From the NCBI GenBank assembly GCA_900557435.1, contig USSH01000177.1:1-5615 (forward strand): a DNA stretch of 5,615 nucleotides, read 5' to 3'. The notes beneath the pieces were generated by a model. The model did no database searches and was not told the origin of the DNA. It was given only the letters and a program-made list of their open reading frames with translations. Each line of letters starts with the position of its first letter. Within the stretch, counting starts at the first letter, position 1. The stretch is from an uncultured Coprococcus sp. (lineage in GTDB: Bacteria; Bacillota; Clostridia; Lachnospirales; Lachnospiraceae). Positions 1 through 4,925 of this stretch are shown here, piece by piece. A program made the translations under genes and the position numbers.

Positions 1-18
1 TTCACGCCAGACTGTGGA

Positions 19-53
19 TTGTTCGCCTAAATCAAGCTCACAAAGACAACGAT
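19..53 (-). repeat. 35-base direct repeat, copy 1
   Basis: This segment matches 84..118 at 32 of 35 positions in the same orientation, with starts 65 bases apart. The first 17 bases (TTGTTCGCCTAAATCAA on the plus strand) are identical in both. Read on the minus strand, the copy carries TTTAGGCGAACAA, which resembles the Spo0A box core TGNCGAA with one mismatch. It lies downstream of the predicted promoter at 157..185, so it would fall in the leader of that transcript or upstream of a further promoter outside the window. Its function is unknown to me. Confidence 0.75.
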
Positions 54-83
54 CCTCAAAGTCATTCGCATCAAACAATAGAT

Positions 84-118
84 TTGTTCGCCTAAATCAA
101 ACTTACAAAGACATCGAT
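84..118 (-). repeat. 35-base direct repeat, copy 2
   Basis: This is the second copy of the repeat at 19..53; the three differences are at plus-strand positions 101, 104 and 114. A shorter related fragment, TTCGCATCAAAC (65..76), lies between the copies and looks like the same core with four bases missing. The minus strand again carries the GGCGAAC core. The part GATTT-GTTCGCCT-AAATC (81..98) could form a five-pair hairpin; in copy 1 the equivalent stem is shorter. Confidence 0.75.
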
Positions 119-148
119 TCCCGTTCTACGATATCTTACCATAGATCA

Positions 149-182
149 AATTGAGAATTGTAACCCTACAATTAAGAATTGT
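149..182. repeat. Two 13-base direct repeats, 21-base period, over the promoter
   Basis: AATTGAGAATTGT (149..161) and AATTAAGAATTGT (170..182) differ at one base and are 21 bases apart, about two helical turns. One copy covers most of the -10 hexamer and the other touches the -35 hexamer of the putative promoter. The copies also create overlapping inverted repeats: AATTGTA-ACCC-TACAATT (156..173) and ACAATT-AAG-AATTGT (168..182). This is the geometry expected of an operator bound by a dimeric regulator on one face of the helix. The binding protein is unknown, and chance in AT-rich DNA cannot be excluded. Confidence 0.5.
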
Positions 183-185
183 CAT
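157..185 (-). promoter_or_regulatory. Putative sigma-A promoter reading left, probably toward spo0A
   Basis: On the minus strand, ATGACA (180..185, five of six matches to TTGACA) is followed by a 17-base spacer and then TACAAT (157..162, five of six matches to TATAAT). The spacing is ideal. Transcription would start near position 150 and run leftward out of the window. In B. subtilis spo0A has its own promoters after spoIVB, so a promoter here is expected. No good sigma-H site was found: a sequence matching its -35 (GAAGGAATA on the minus strand) has no matching -10 at proper spacing. The call rests on motif match only. Confidence 0.5.
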
Positions 186-204
186 ATACCACCAAGCTTT
201 CCAT

Positions 205-226
205 CCAAATTCATGCCAAATTTATG
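205..226. repeat. 11-base tandem repeat upstream of the promoter
   Basis: CCAAATTCATG (205..215) is followed directly by CCAAATTTATG (216..226), with one mismatch. The period is about one helical turn, and the pair sits roughly 55 to 76 bases upstream of the predicted start of the leftward transcript. It could be an activator site or a chance duplication. Confidence 0.4.
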
Positions 227-272
227 CTATAAAAAATATTCCTTCACTATGTTCTTACGAAAATATACATTT

Positions 273-1475
273 TCACTTCTCCAGCATATTCTCTATGAAA
301 ATACCATAACCTCTGGTCGGATCATCTACAAATACATGAGTGACTGCACCGATGATCTTGCCATTTTGAATGATCGGAGAGCCTGACATTCCCTGCACAA
401 CTCCTCCTGTGAGATCCAGCAATTCATCGTCTGTCACATGGAATTCTATATTTTTATCATTTGCCCTCTTATCCACAATTTCAATTTCGATCTTATACTT
501 CTTTAGGATTCCATCTAACCTAGAATATATATATGCCTCTCCCCTGGATACATCTTCTCCCCTGGCTATATACATTTTCTCTGCATCACCATATTTTGAA
601 CTACAATATGATGCATCCAGATGCCCATATATACCGCTTGAACTGTTTCCATCGATAATGCCAACCAGCGCTTTTCTATATGCAATATTACCCTGTAGAC
701 GACCTGGCTGCTCCGAGTATGATTTGCTGATATTGGTTATGTTGGTTGTATACATTCCACCGGTGCTGCATCTCATCATAAGGCCTGTATCTACATCGGA
801 TATACTGTGCCCGAGTGCCATAAAGCGTGTATCATCTATAAAAGTTATCGTGCCTATCCCAGATACATCATCCTTTACCCAGGCTCCCAGAAGATAATTG
901 CCATTTTCGTTTTTCTGTGGTCTTATTTCTGATTCATATTTTTCGCCATCTCTCACATATGTTATATCTACAGTTTTCCCTTCGCTTTCGGAAACCATCT
1001 GCAAAAGTTCTGATCTTTTTGACACGGGTGTTCCGGCTATATCTATGATATAATCCCCGGTCTGCAAGATCCCGTCTGCCGGACAGCAGGTATTTCCTTC
1101 TAAGTTTTTAAAGCTGCACACATCAACCACCATAACTCCATCTGTCTTCATGTATATTCCCATAGCCTCACCGGATGGAATTACCTCACGATCATAGATA
1201 TCACTGCCAAATACTTCACGTTTTTGTATTAAACCAGTTGTGCCATCTTCCATTGTAAGATTGGTATTGATATCTTTGCCGATGGATCCACTATAAATAT
1301 CATTTAAAGTTGATTTTTTGCTTGTATTATTCTCATTATAAGTAGAATTTTTCTGTGTCTGAAGCCCATCATAATTTCTCTGTCTGTCCACCACACCACA
1401 CAGGACAAACAATACTCCAAGGAGCAACAGATCTGCAATTATCGCCCACATGACTACTTTTTTACAATTCTTCAT
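273..1475 (-). CDS. spoIVB: SpoIVB, S55-family sporulation signalling serine protease
   Basis: The 400-residue protein has one N-terminal membrane segment (about residues 7-29), a polar Asn/Ser/Thr-rich linker (about 38-75), a PDZ domain (about 90-185) and a C-terminal S55 peptidase domain. Seen directly are GHSISD (222-227) with the likely catalytic His223 and the serine motif GMSGSP (362-367), followed by IIQNGKIIGAVTHVFVDDP as in other SpoIVB proteins. In B. subtilis (426 residues) SpoIVB is made in the forespore, crosses into the intermembrane space, cleaves itself and then SpoIVFA, which releases SpoIVFB to process pro-sigma-K. The ATG is well supported by AGGAGG (1484..1489) eight bases upstream. 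The gene follows the recN terminator and a hairpin array, so it appears to be its own unit. No frameshift or lost motif is seen, so it should be active. Which serine and which aspartate complete the triad I cannot fix from sequence alone. Confidence 0.96.
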   Translation of the reverse strand: MKNCKKVVMWAIIADLLLLGVLFVLCGVVDRQRNYDGLQTQKNSTYNENNTSKKSTLNDIYSGSIGKDINTNLTMEDGTTGLIQKREVFGSDIYDREVIPSGEAMGIYMKTDGVMVVDVCSFKNLEGNTCCPADGILQTGDYIIDIAGTPVSKRSELLQMVSESEGKTVDITYVRDGEKYESEIRPQKNENGNYLLGAWVKDDVSGIGTITFIDDTRFMALGHSISDVDTGLMMRCSTGGMYTTNITNISKSYSEQPGRLQGNIAYRKALVGIIDGNSSSGIYGHLDASYCSSKYGDAEKMYIARGEDVSRGEAYIYSRLDGILKKYKIEIEIVDKRANDKNIEFHVTDDELLDLTGGVVQGMSGSPIIQNGKIIGAVTHVFVDDPTRGYGIFIENMLEK

Positions 1476-1483
1476 AATCCATT

Positions 1484-1489
1484 CCTCCT
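1484..1489 (-). promoter_or_regulatory. Ribosome binding site of spoIVB
   Basis: AGGAGG on the minus strand lies eight bases before the spoIVB ATG. It is a strong Shine-Dalgarno match. It is separated by only 19 bases from the nearest hairpin repeat, so a structure formed by that repeat would stand close to the ribosome entry site. Confidence 0.85.
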
Positions 1490-1508
1490 ATAATCAACAT
1501 CATCTGAT

Positions 1509-1578
1509 GGGGACAGGTACCTCCGTCCCCGTGGGGTCAGGCACCTCCGTCCCCGTGGGGTCAGGCACCTCCGTCCCC
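1509..1578 (-). repeat. Three-copy 24-base hairpin repeat array
   Basis: Three 22-base imperfect palindromes sit at 1509..1530, 1533..1554 and 1557..1578, joined by GT on the plus strand, for a period of 24. Copies 2 and 3 are identical; copy 1 differs at two bases (A for T and T for C). On the minus strand each begins GGGGACGGAGGT and ends in CCCC, so each can fold into a GC-rich hairpin. Copy 1 has the best stem (eight pairs including one G-T, with a palindromic GGTACC centre); the others carry an A-A mismatch. The repeat resembles the REP-like GGGGAC palindromes that I recall as dispersed in many Clostridia genomes, some linked to Y1 (IS200/IS605-like) transposases. That link is from memory and no transposase is present here. 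Its base composition is far richer in GC than the surroundings. Confidence 0.85.
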
Positions 1579-1585
1579 GTGCACT

Positions 1586-1624
1586 AAAAAAATAAGAGCA
1601 ACAGCGTTTGCTGTTACTCTTATT
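1586..1624 (-). terminator. Intrinsic terminator after recN
   Basis: A 15-pair stem (1591..1605 with 1610..1624) closes on a four-base loop (1606..1609). On the minus strand it is followed by seven T residues (1592..1586), the outer two of which overlap the stem base. The one imperfect position, 1599 with 1616, is a G-U wobble in RNA made from the minus strand but a C-A mismatch in the opposite direction, which agrees with termination of the leftward tlyA-nadK-argR-recN unit. It begins 25 bases after the recN stop codon. Confidence 0.92.
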
Positions 1625-1649
1625 ATGTTGAGTATGGATTAAGTTTATA

Positions 1650-3335
1650 TCAGTATTTTTTTGTCTTTTCTGCCATTTGTTTCATCTCGAGAGCATTGCT
1701 CATGACTGCGTCAGTGATAGTTGCACCGCCGAGCAGTCTGGCTATCTCCGCAACAGATTCAGCCTCGGAAAGTCGCACGATTCTTGTGACCGTCTTGCCG
1801 GCGTCGGCGGATTTCTCTATAAGATAATGGCTGTCGGCCATAGCTGCAATCTGAGGAAGATGTGTAATGCTTATCACCTGATGCCTTCTGGATATTAATG
1901 CCATTTTTTCAGCGACTGCCTGAGCCGCACGTCCACTGATTCCCACGTCGATCTCATCAAACACAAGTGTACCGATGTTGTCCTCTGCTGCCATGCATGA
2001 CTTGACCGCCAGCATGATTCGTGACAACTCACCACCTGATGCCACATCGTAAAGTGGACGCATCTTCTCTCCCACATTAGTTGATATGACAAAATAGCAG
2101 TCGTCTATGCCATTTGATGTGCATTCCGCAAGCCTGTCAAACACCATATCGAAATTCACTTCCATAAAACTCAGATCTGCAAGCGCTGATCTGATCTCCT
2201 TGCACATAAGCTCTGCCTGTCGCTTTCGTTCATCGGACAACTTCTCTGCCGCGTCGAGCATGGCTGTCTTTGCTTTGTCTATCTTTCCCGACAAATCTGC
2301 TATATATTCATCATACTCCGATAACTTCTCGTATTCTGCCTTGCTATCCTCAAGATAATGGTTCACATCATCTATAGTACTGCCATATTTGCCTTTTATG
2401 TCATTTATTACATCTAGTCTGGACTCAACCTCTCTGAATTCTGAATCGTCAAAATTCATGCTCTGCATATAGTTGCTGAGTTCAACATTAAAATCATTGA
2501 GCAACGCATCTATATTCTCAAGCTGCCCATACAGGCCGTCGATCTCATCATCCAGTTCCTTTATACCCTTAAGGTTGCCAAGCACACGACCTATCTCGTT
2601 TCCCGCTGAGGAAGAATTCTCATAGCCGGTCACTCTATAAACCTCTGAAGCCGATGCAACGATATCTCTGGAATTAACCATGCGGTTATACTGATGCTCT
2701 ATGTCATCATCCTCACCAGGTTTTACATTTGCCGACTCGATCTCTGCTATCTGATATTTCAGGAATTCAGCTCTGCGGCTTCTCTCGGCTTCATCCATCG
2801 AAAGACTTTCCATCTGCTTGACCAGAGACACATATTCTGCATGAAGTCTGGCAACATTATCTTTTAAAGGATCAATAGAGTTCCTTCCAAATTTATCCAG
2901 AAGCTTCATATGTTCAGCCTTTTTTAAAAGGCTCTGCTGCTGATGCTGTGTGTGCATATCTATCAAAAGAGCCGAAACCTCTCTGAGTTTTGCCGCTGTA
3001 ACAGCCATATCATTTATAGTATTTATCGTTCTTGAATTAAGTATTCTTCTTGTGATTAGTATTTCTCCATCCTCAGACGGCTCTACCCCAAGCGCCCTTA
3101 TCTGATCCTGCACCTGCTCATCATCCACAAGAAAAAGCAGCTGACAGAAACCTTCCTTGTCCGCTTCTCTCACTATGTCCTTAGGAAGCTTGTCTCCCAT
3201 ACCTATCTTTAGGGCTCCCATTATGATAGATTTACCGGCACCGGTCTCTCCTGTCAGTATATTAAGGTTGTCTGTAAAATTAACATTTGCGTCGTCTATA
3301 AGCGCAATATTCTTTATATGTACATTAAGTAGCAT
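1650..3335 (-). CDS. recN: RecN, SMC-like DNA double-strand break repair ATPase
   Basis: The 561-residue protein has the full RecN layout: an N-terminal ATPase half with Walker A GETGAGKS (29-36), a Q-loop region DMHTQHQQQSL (126-136), long charged helical arms forming a coiled coil (about 155-390), then the C-terminal half with signature ASGGELSR (432-439), Walker B TLVFDEID (456-463) and the switch histidine in THLPQIAA (491-498). RecN is a cytoplasmic early responder to DNA breaks and holds DNA ends together in recombination with RecA. Its length fits the family (553 in E. coli, 576 in B. subtilis). I chose the ATG at 3335 because it begins LLNVHIKNIALID as in the family and has AGGAGG five bases before it; the frame runs open to a GTG at 3371 that has no ribosome site. 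No LexA box was found in the 115-base gap before it, so SOS control is not supported here. It is the last gene before the terminator. Confidence 0.96.
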   Translation of the reverse strand: MLLNVHIKNIALIDDANVNFTDNLNILTGETGAGKSIIMGALKIGMGDKLPKDIVREADKEGFCQLLFLVDDEQVQDQIRALGVEPSEDGEILITRRILNSRTINTINDMAVTAAKLREVSALLIDMHTQHQQQSLLKKAEHMKLLDKFGRNSIDPLKDNVARLHAEYVSLVKQMESLSMDEAERSRRAEFLKYQIAEIESANVKPGEDDDIEHQYNRMVNSRDIVASASEVYRVTGYENSSSAGNEIGRVLGNLKGIKELDDEIDGLYGQLENIDALLNDFNVELSNYMQSMNFDDSEFREVESRLDVINDIKGKYGSTIDDVNHYLEDSKAEYEKLSEYDEYIADLSGKIDKAKTAMLDAAEKLSDERKRQAELMCKEIRSALADLSFMEVNFDMVFDRLAECTSNGIDDCYFVISTNVGEKMRPLYDVASGGELSRIMLAVKSCMAAEDNIGTLVFDEIDVGISGRAAQAVAEKMALISRRHQVISITHLPQIAAMADSHYLIEKSADAGKTVTRIVRLSEAESVAEIARLLGGATITDAVMSNALEMKQMAEKTKKY

Positions 3336-3340
3336 TGTCT

Positions 3341-3346
3341 CCTCCT
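3341..3346 (-). promoter_or_regulatory. Ribosome binding site deciding the recN start
   Basis: AGGAGG on the minus strand lies five bases before the ATG at 3335. It rules out the longer reading from the GTG at 3371, which would add twelve residues (MWRILCKIQEET) unlike any RecN start. Confidence 0.85.
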
Positions 3347-3409
3347 GTATTTTACACAGAATTCTCCACACATATTATATATACACGGAAGCTGTCATTC
3401 CGTCTTGTA

Positions 3410-3498
3410 TCATCTCTGCATCCGATCTATAGTCTTCATCGCAGAATCTGTCATCTCTGCATCCGATCTATAGTCTTCATCACAGAATCTGTCATCTC
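3410..3498 (-). repeat. 41-base tandem duplication across the argR stop codon
   Basis: Units 3410..3450 and 3451..3491 are identical except for one base (G at 3441, A at 3482), and a seven-base start of the unit (TCATCTC) recurs at 3492..3498. The right unit encodes the last codons of argR. The left unit lies wholly after the stop and is non-coding. Because 41 is not a multiple of three yet the unit starts and ends with the same GAGATGA, either copy ends the protein with Met-Gln-Arg-stop, so the protein end is unchanged. The near identity suggests a recent event at short homologies. Confidence 0.93.
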
Positions 3499-3900
3499 CC
3501 GGCTTCTGACCGCCAGAAATATAGTGTCATCACCGGCTATGCTTCCAAGCAATCCATTGATCTCCACATTGTCTAAAGCCGCGGCAACCGCCATAGCCAT
3601 TCCGGATACAGTCTTTATCACTATCAGATTCTCCGCAGGAACCATGGACAGTATTCCGGCTGAAAGTACCTTTCTATATGATTCTATGGACTCGTGATTC
3701 ACACTCTTACCCAGAGTATACTTCTGTCTGCCGCCAGCCACGGCAACCTTGGTGAGATTTATCTCCCTTATATCTCTCGATATAGTTGCCTGAGTGGTAT
3801 TAAATCCCGCTTCAGCCAATTTTTCCAGCAGTTCATCCTGAGTCTCTATATCATATTGTTCTATTATGGACAATATCATTGCCTGTCTTTTCTGTTTCAT
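3451..3900 (-). CDS. argR: ArgR/AhrC-type arginine repressor
   Basis: The 149-residue protein has an N-terminal winged helix (about 1-65) whose recognition part reads TQATISRDIREINLTKV (36-52), a linker, and a C-terminal arginine-binding and oligomerisation domain (about 75-149) with the conserved GSIAGDDTIFL (119-129); GDD is the usual arginine contact. ArgR proteins form hexamers that bind ARG boxes when arginine is bound, repressing arginine synthesis and in some species activating its breakdown. Length equals B. subtilis AhrC. The ATG at 3900 is chosen because GGAG (3907..3910) lies six bases upstream and the protein then starts MKQKRQAMI as expected; the frame is open to a TTG at 3951. 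It lies 73 bases after nadK, inside the same unit, and is followed by a duplication of its own 3' end. No arginine genes are in the window and no clear ARG box was seen. Confidence 0.95.
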   Translation of the reverse strand: MKQKRQAMILSIIEQYDIETQDELLEKLAEAGFNTTQATISRDIREINLTKVAVAGGRQKYTLGKSVNHESIESYRKVLSAGILSMVPAENLIVIKTVSGMAMAVAAALDNVEINGLLGSIAGDDTIFLAVRSREMTDSVMKTIDRMQR

Positions 3901-3906
3901 GTTGAT

Positions 3907-3910
3907 CTCC
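3907..3910 (-). promoter_or_regulatory. Ribosome binding site deciding the argR start
   Basis: GGAG on the minus strand is followed by ATCAAC and the ATG at 3900. An in-frame ATG four codons upstream (at 3912) overlaps this site and has no good ribosome site of its own, so the shorter reading is preferred. Confidence 0.7.
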
Positions 3911-3944
3911 ATTCCGCCAACAAGCGGCATCCTGAATAGTACGA

Positions 3945-3975
3945 AGTGCAAATCCGCTTAGATTCAAGCTGCACT
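3945..3975 (-). repeat. Inverted repeat at the nadK-argR junction
   Basis: AGTGCA (3945..3950) pairs with TGCACT (3970..3975), and inside it AATC (3951..3954) pairs with GATT (3961..3964) around a six-base loop, leaving a five-base bulge. The structure overlaps the nadK stop codon. No T tract follows it in the direction of transcription, so it is not a standard terminator; it could be an RNA processing or stability element, or chance. Confidence 0.35.
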
Positions 3976-4885
3976 ACTTACTTCCAAGTTTATTTCTAAG
4001 TATCTCGTAGAAATTCACATCGCTAGCCTTTATAAGCTTTGTTGTTCTCTGGGATGTACATATGTCAAGTACATCGCCCGCCGAGAGCTCATAATCATTT
4101 CCCCCATCAAACGACACGATTGCCTCTGTGTCCTGTGTCTTTCTCTTTTTAGCAATGGCGATGGACACCTTTGCATCACTTGGGAGTACTATGCTCTTGG
4201 ACGTGAGTGAATGCGGGCATACCGGAGTGATTATCATAAGCTTCGCCATCGGATCAACTATCGGTCCTCCGGCAGACAGGTTATAACCCGTTGAGCCTGT
4301 CGGCGTGGAAATAATAATTCCATCCCCTTCATATGCATTCAAAAAGCTGCCATTCACATATACGTCAAGACCTATCAGCCTGGAAAAGCCTGCTCTGCTT
4401 ATGACTATATCATTGAGTGCTCTCTTCCTGAACACACCCGACGAATGTCCTGAGGTATTTTCGACACTCAAAGCATCACTGGCACTAACTGATCCGCAAA
4501 TGCTTTTTTTAATGGAACCTTTTATCATCATTCGTTCCTGTATATCAAAATCATCAGCAAAAAGTCTGTCTATTATCTCTCTCCAATTGGTAACCTCGCC
4601 CTCTGTGAGAAACCCGACAGTCCCCAGATTAATTCCAAATAAAGGTATATCTACATGACTTGCAGCAGATGCCGCATTGAGCAAAGTGCCATCTCCACCA
4701 AGTACAATGATACACTCATACCCTTCAAGGACCTCGCTCACCTGCTCCTTACCCAAAGCACTGAAGCTATAACAATCTATAGTTTCATATCTGCCACCAT
4801 GGGCTCGAATATATTCACCGAGTCCCGGCAGCACACCGGATTCATCTTCTTTATCAGGATTATATAAGATATATATTGAATTCAT
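3974..4885 (-). CDS. nadK: NAD kinase
   Basis: The 303-residue cytoplasmic enzyme makes NADP from NAD and ATP (or polyphosphate in some members). Family motifs are clear: GGDGTLL (63-69) in the N-terminal lobe, FGINLGTVGFL (83-93), NDIVISR (158-164), GDGIIISTPTGSTGY (187-201) with the conserved TPTGSTGY, and ITPVCPHSLTSKSIVLP (219-235). All catalytic and NAD-contact segments are present. A Ser-rich polar stretch at about 126-152 before NDIV looks longer than in most bacterial NAD kinases, which may explain the 303-residue length. The ATG at 4885 has AGGA four bases before it and a purine-rich AGGGGG about ten bases before, so the start is reasonable rather than certain. It lies 40 bases after tlyA and 73 before argR, in the usual clostridial order, and is presumably co-transcribed with them. 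Confidence 0.95.
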   Translation of the reverse strand: MNSIYILYNPDKEDESGVLPGLGEYIRAHGGRYETIDCYSFSALGKEQVSEVLEGYECIIVLGGDGTLLNAASAASHVDIPLFGINLGTVGFLTEGEVTNWREIIDRLFADDFDIQERMMIKGSIKKSICGSVSASDALSVENTSGHSSGVFRKRALNDIVISRAGFSRLIGLDVYVNGSFLNAYEGDGIIISTPTGSTGYNLSAGGPIVDPMAKLMIITPVCPHSLTSKSIVLPSDAKVSIAIAKKRKTQDTEAIVSFDGGNDYELSAGDVLDICTSQRTTKLIKASDVNFYEILRNKLGSK

Positions 4886-4925
4886 ATAGTCCTAACCCCC
4901 TGTAAAATCTACATAGTATCATTTT

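Larger units (their letters stand above)
1..272. other. Intergenic control region left of spoIVB, no gene seen
   Basis: No convincing coding region is visible on either strand between the left edge and the spoIVB stop codon. The stretch is AT-rich. From right to left (the direction of transcription) it contains a weak AT-only hairpin after the spoIVB stop (259..274), an 11-base tandem repeat (205..226), a possible sigma-A promoter (157..185) overlaid by a 13-base direct repeat, and two long direct repeats (19..53 and 84..118). In Bacillus and Clostridium the gene after spoIVB is spo0A, so by synteny this is probably its upstream region. The gene itself is outside the window, so this is inference. 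No clear intrinsic terminator follows spoIVB, so some read-through into the next gene is possible. Confidence 0.6.

Noticed and set aside
190..220. A ten-codon leader peptide (ATG AAT TTG GAT on the minus strand)
   Set aside because: There is no ribosome binding site and no run of a regulatory amino acid, so it is not distinguishable from chance.
259..274. A spoIVB terminator (GAAAAT-ATAC-ATTTTC)
   Set aside because: The stem is six AT-rich pairs, overlaps the stop codon and is not followed directly by a T tract; the nearest T run is about 15 to 20 bases further on.
370..897. A 175-codon open frame on the plus strand inside spoIVB
   Set aside because: It is opposite to a gene with clear S55 protease motifs, its translation has no recognisable domain, and no ribosome binding site supports it.
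1509..1578. A CRISPR array
   Set aside because: The units are directly adjacent with a two-base joint and no unique spacers, there are only three, and no cas genes are in the window.
1625..1660. A sigma-G-like -10 (CATACTC on the minus strand) just after recN for spoIVB
   Set aside because: No matching -35 at 17 to 18 bases was found, and the strong terminator would lie between such a start and spoIVB.
1895..2092. A 65-codon open frame on the minus strand within recN
   Set aside because: It is a shifted-frame reading of the conserved recN C-terminal ATPase region, whose correct frame carries Walker B and the signature motif.
3336..3409. A separate recN promoter around TATAAT in the TATATAATATG stretch (minus strand)
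   Set aside because: No acceptable -35 hexamer lies 16 to 18 bases upstream; ATGACA is present but only about 13 bases away. No LexA-type box was found either.
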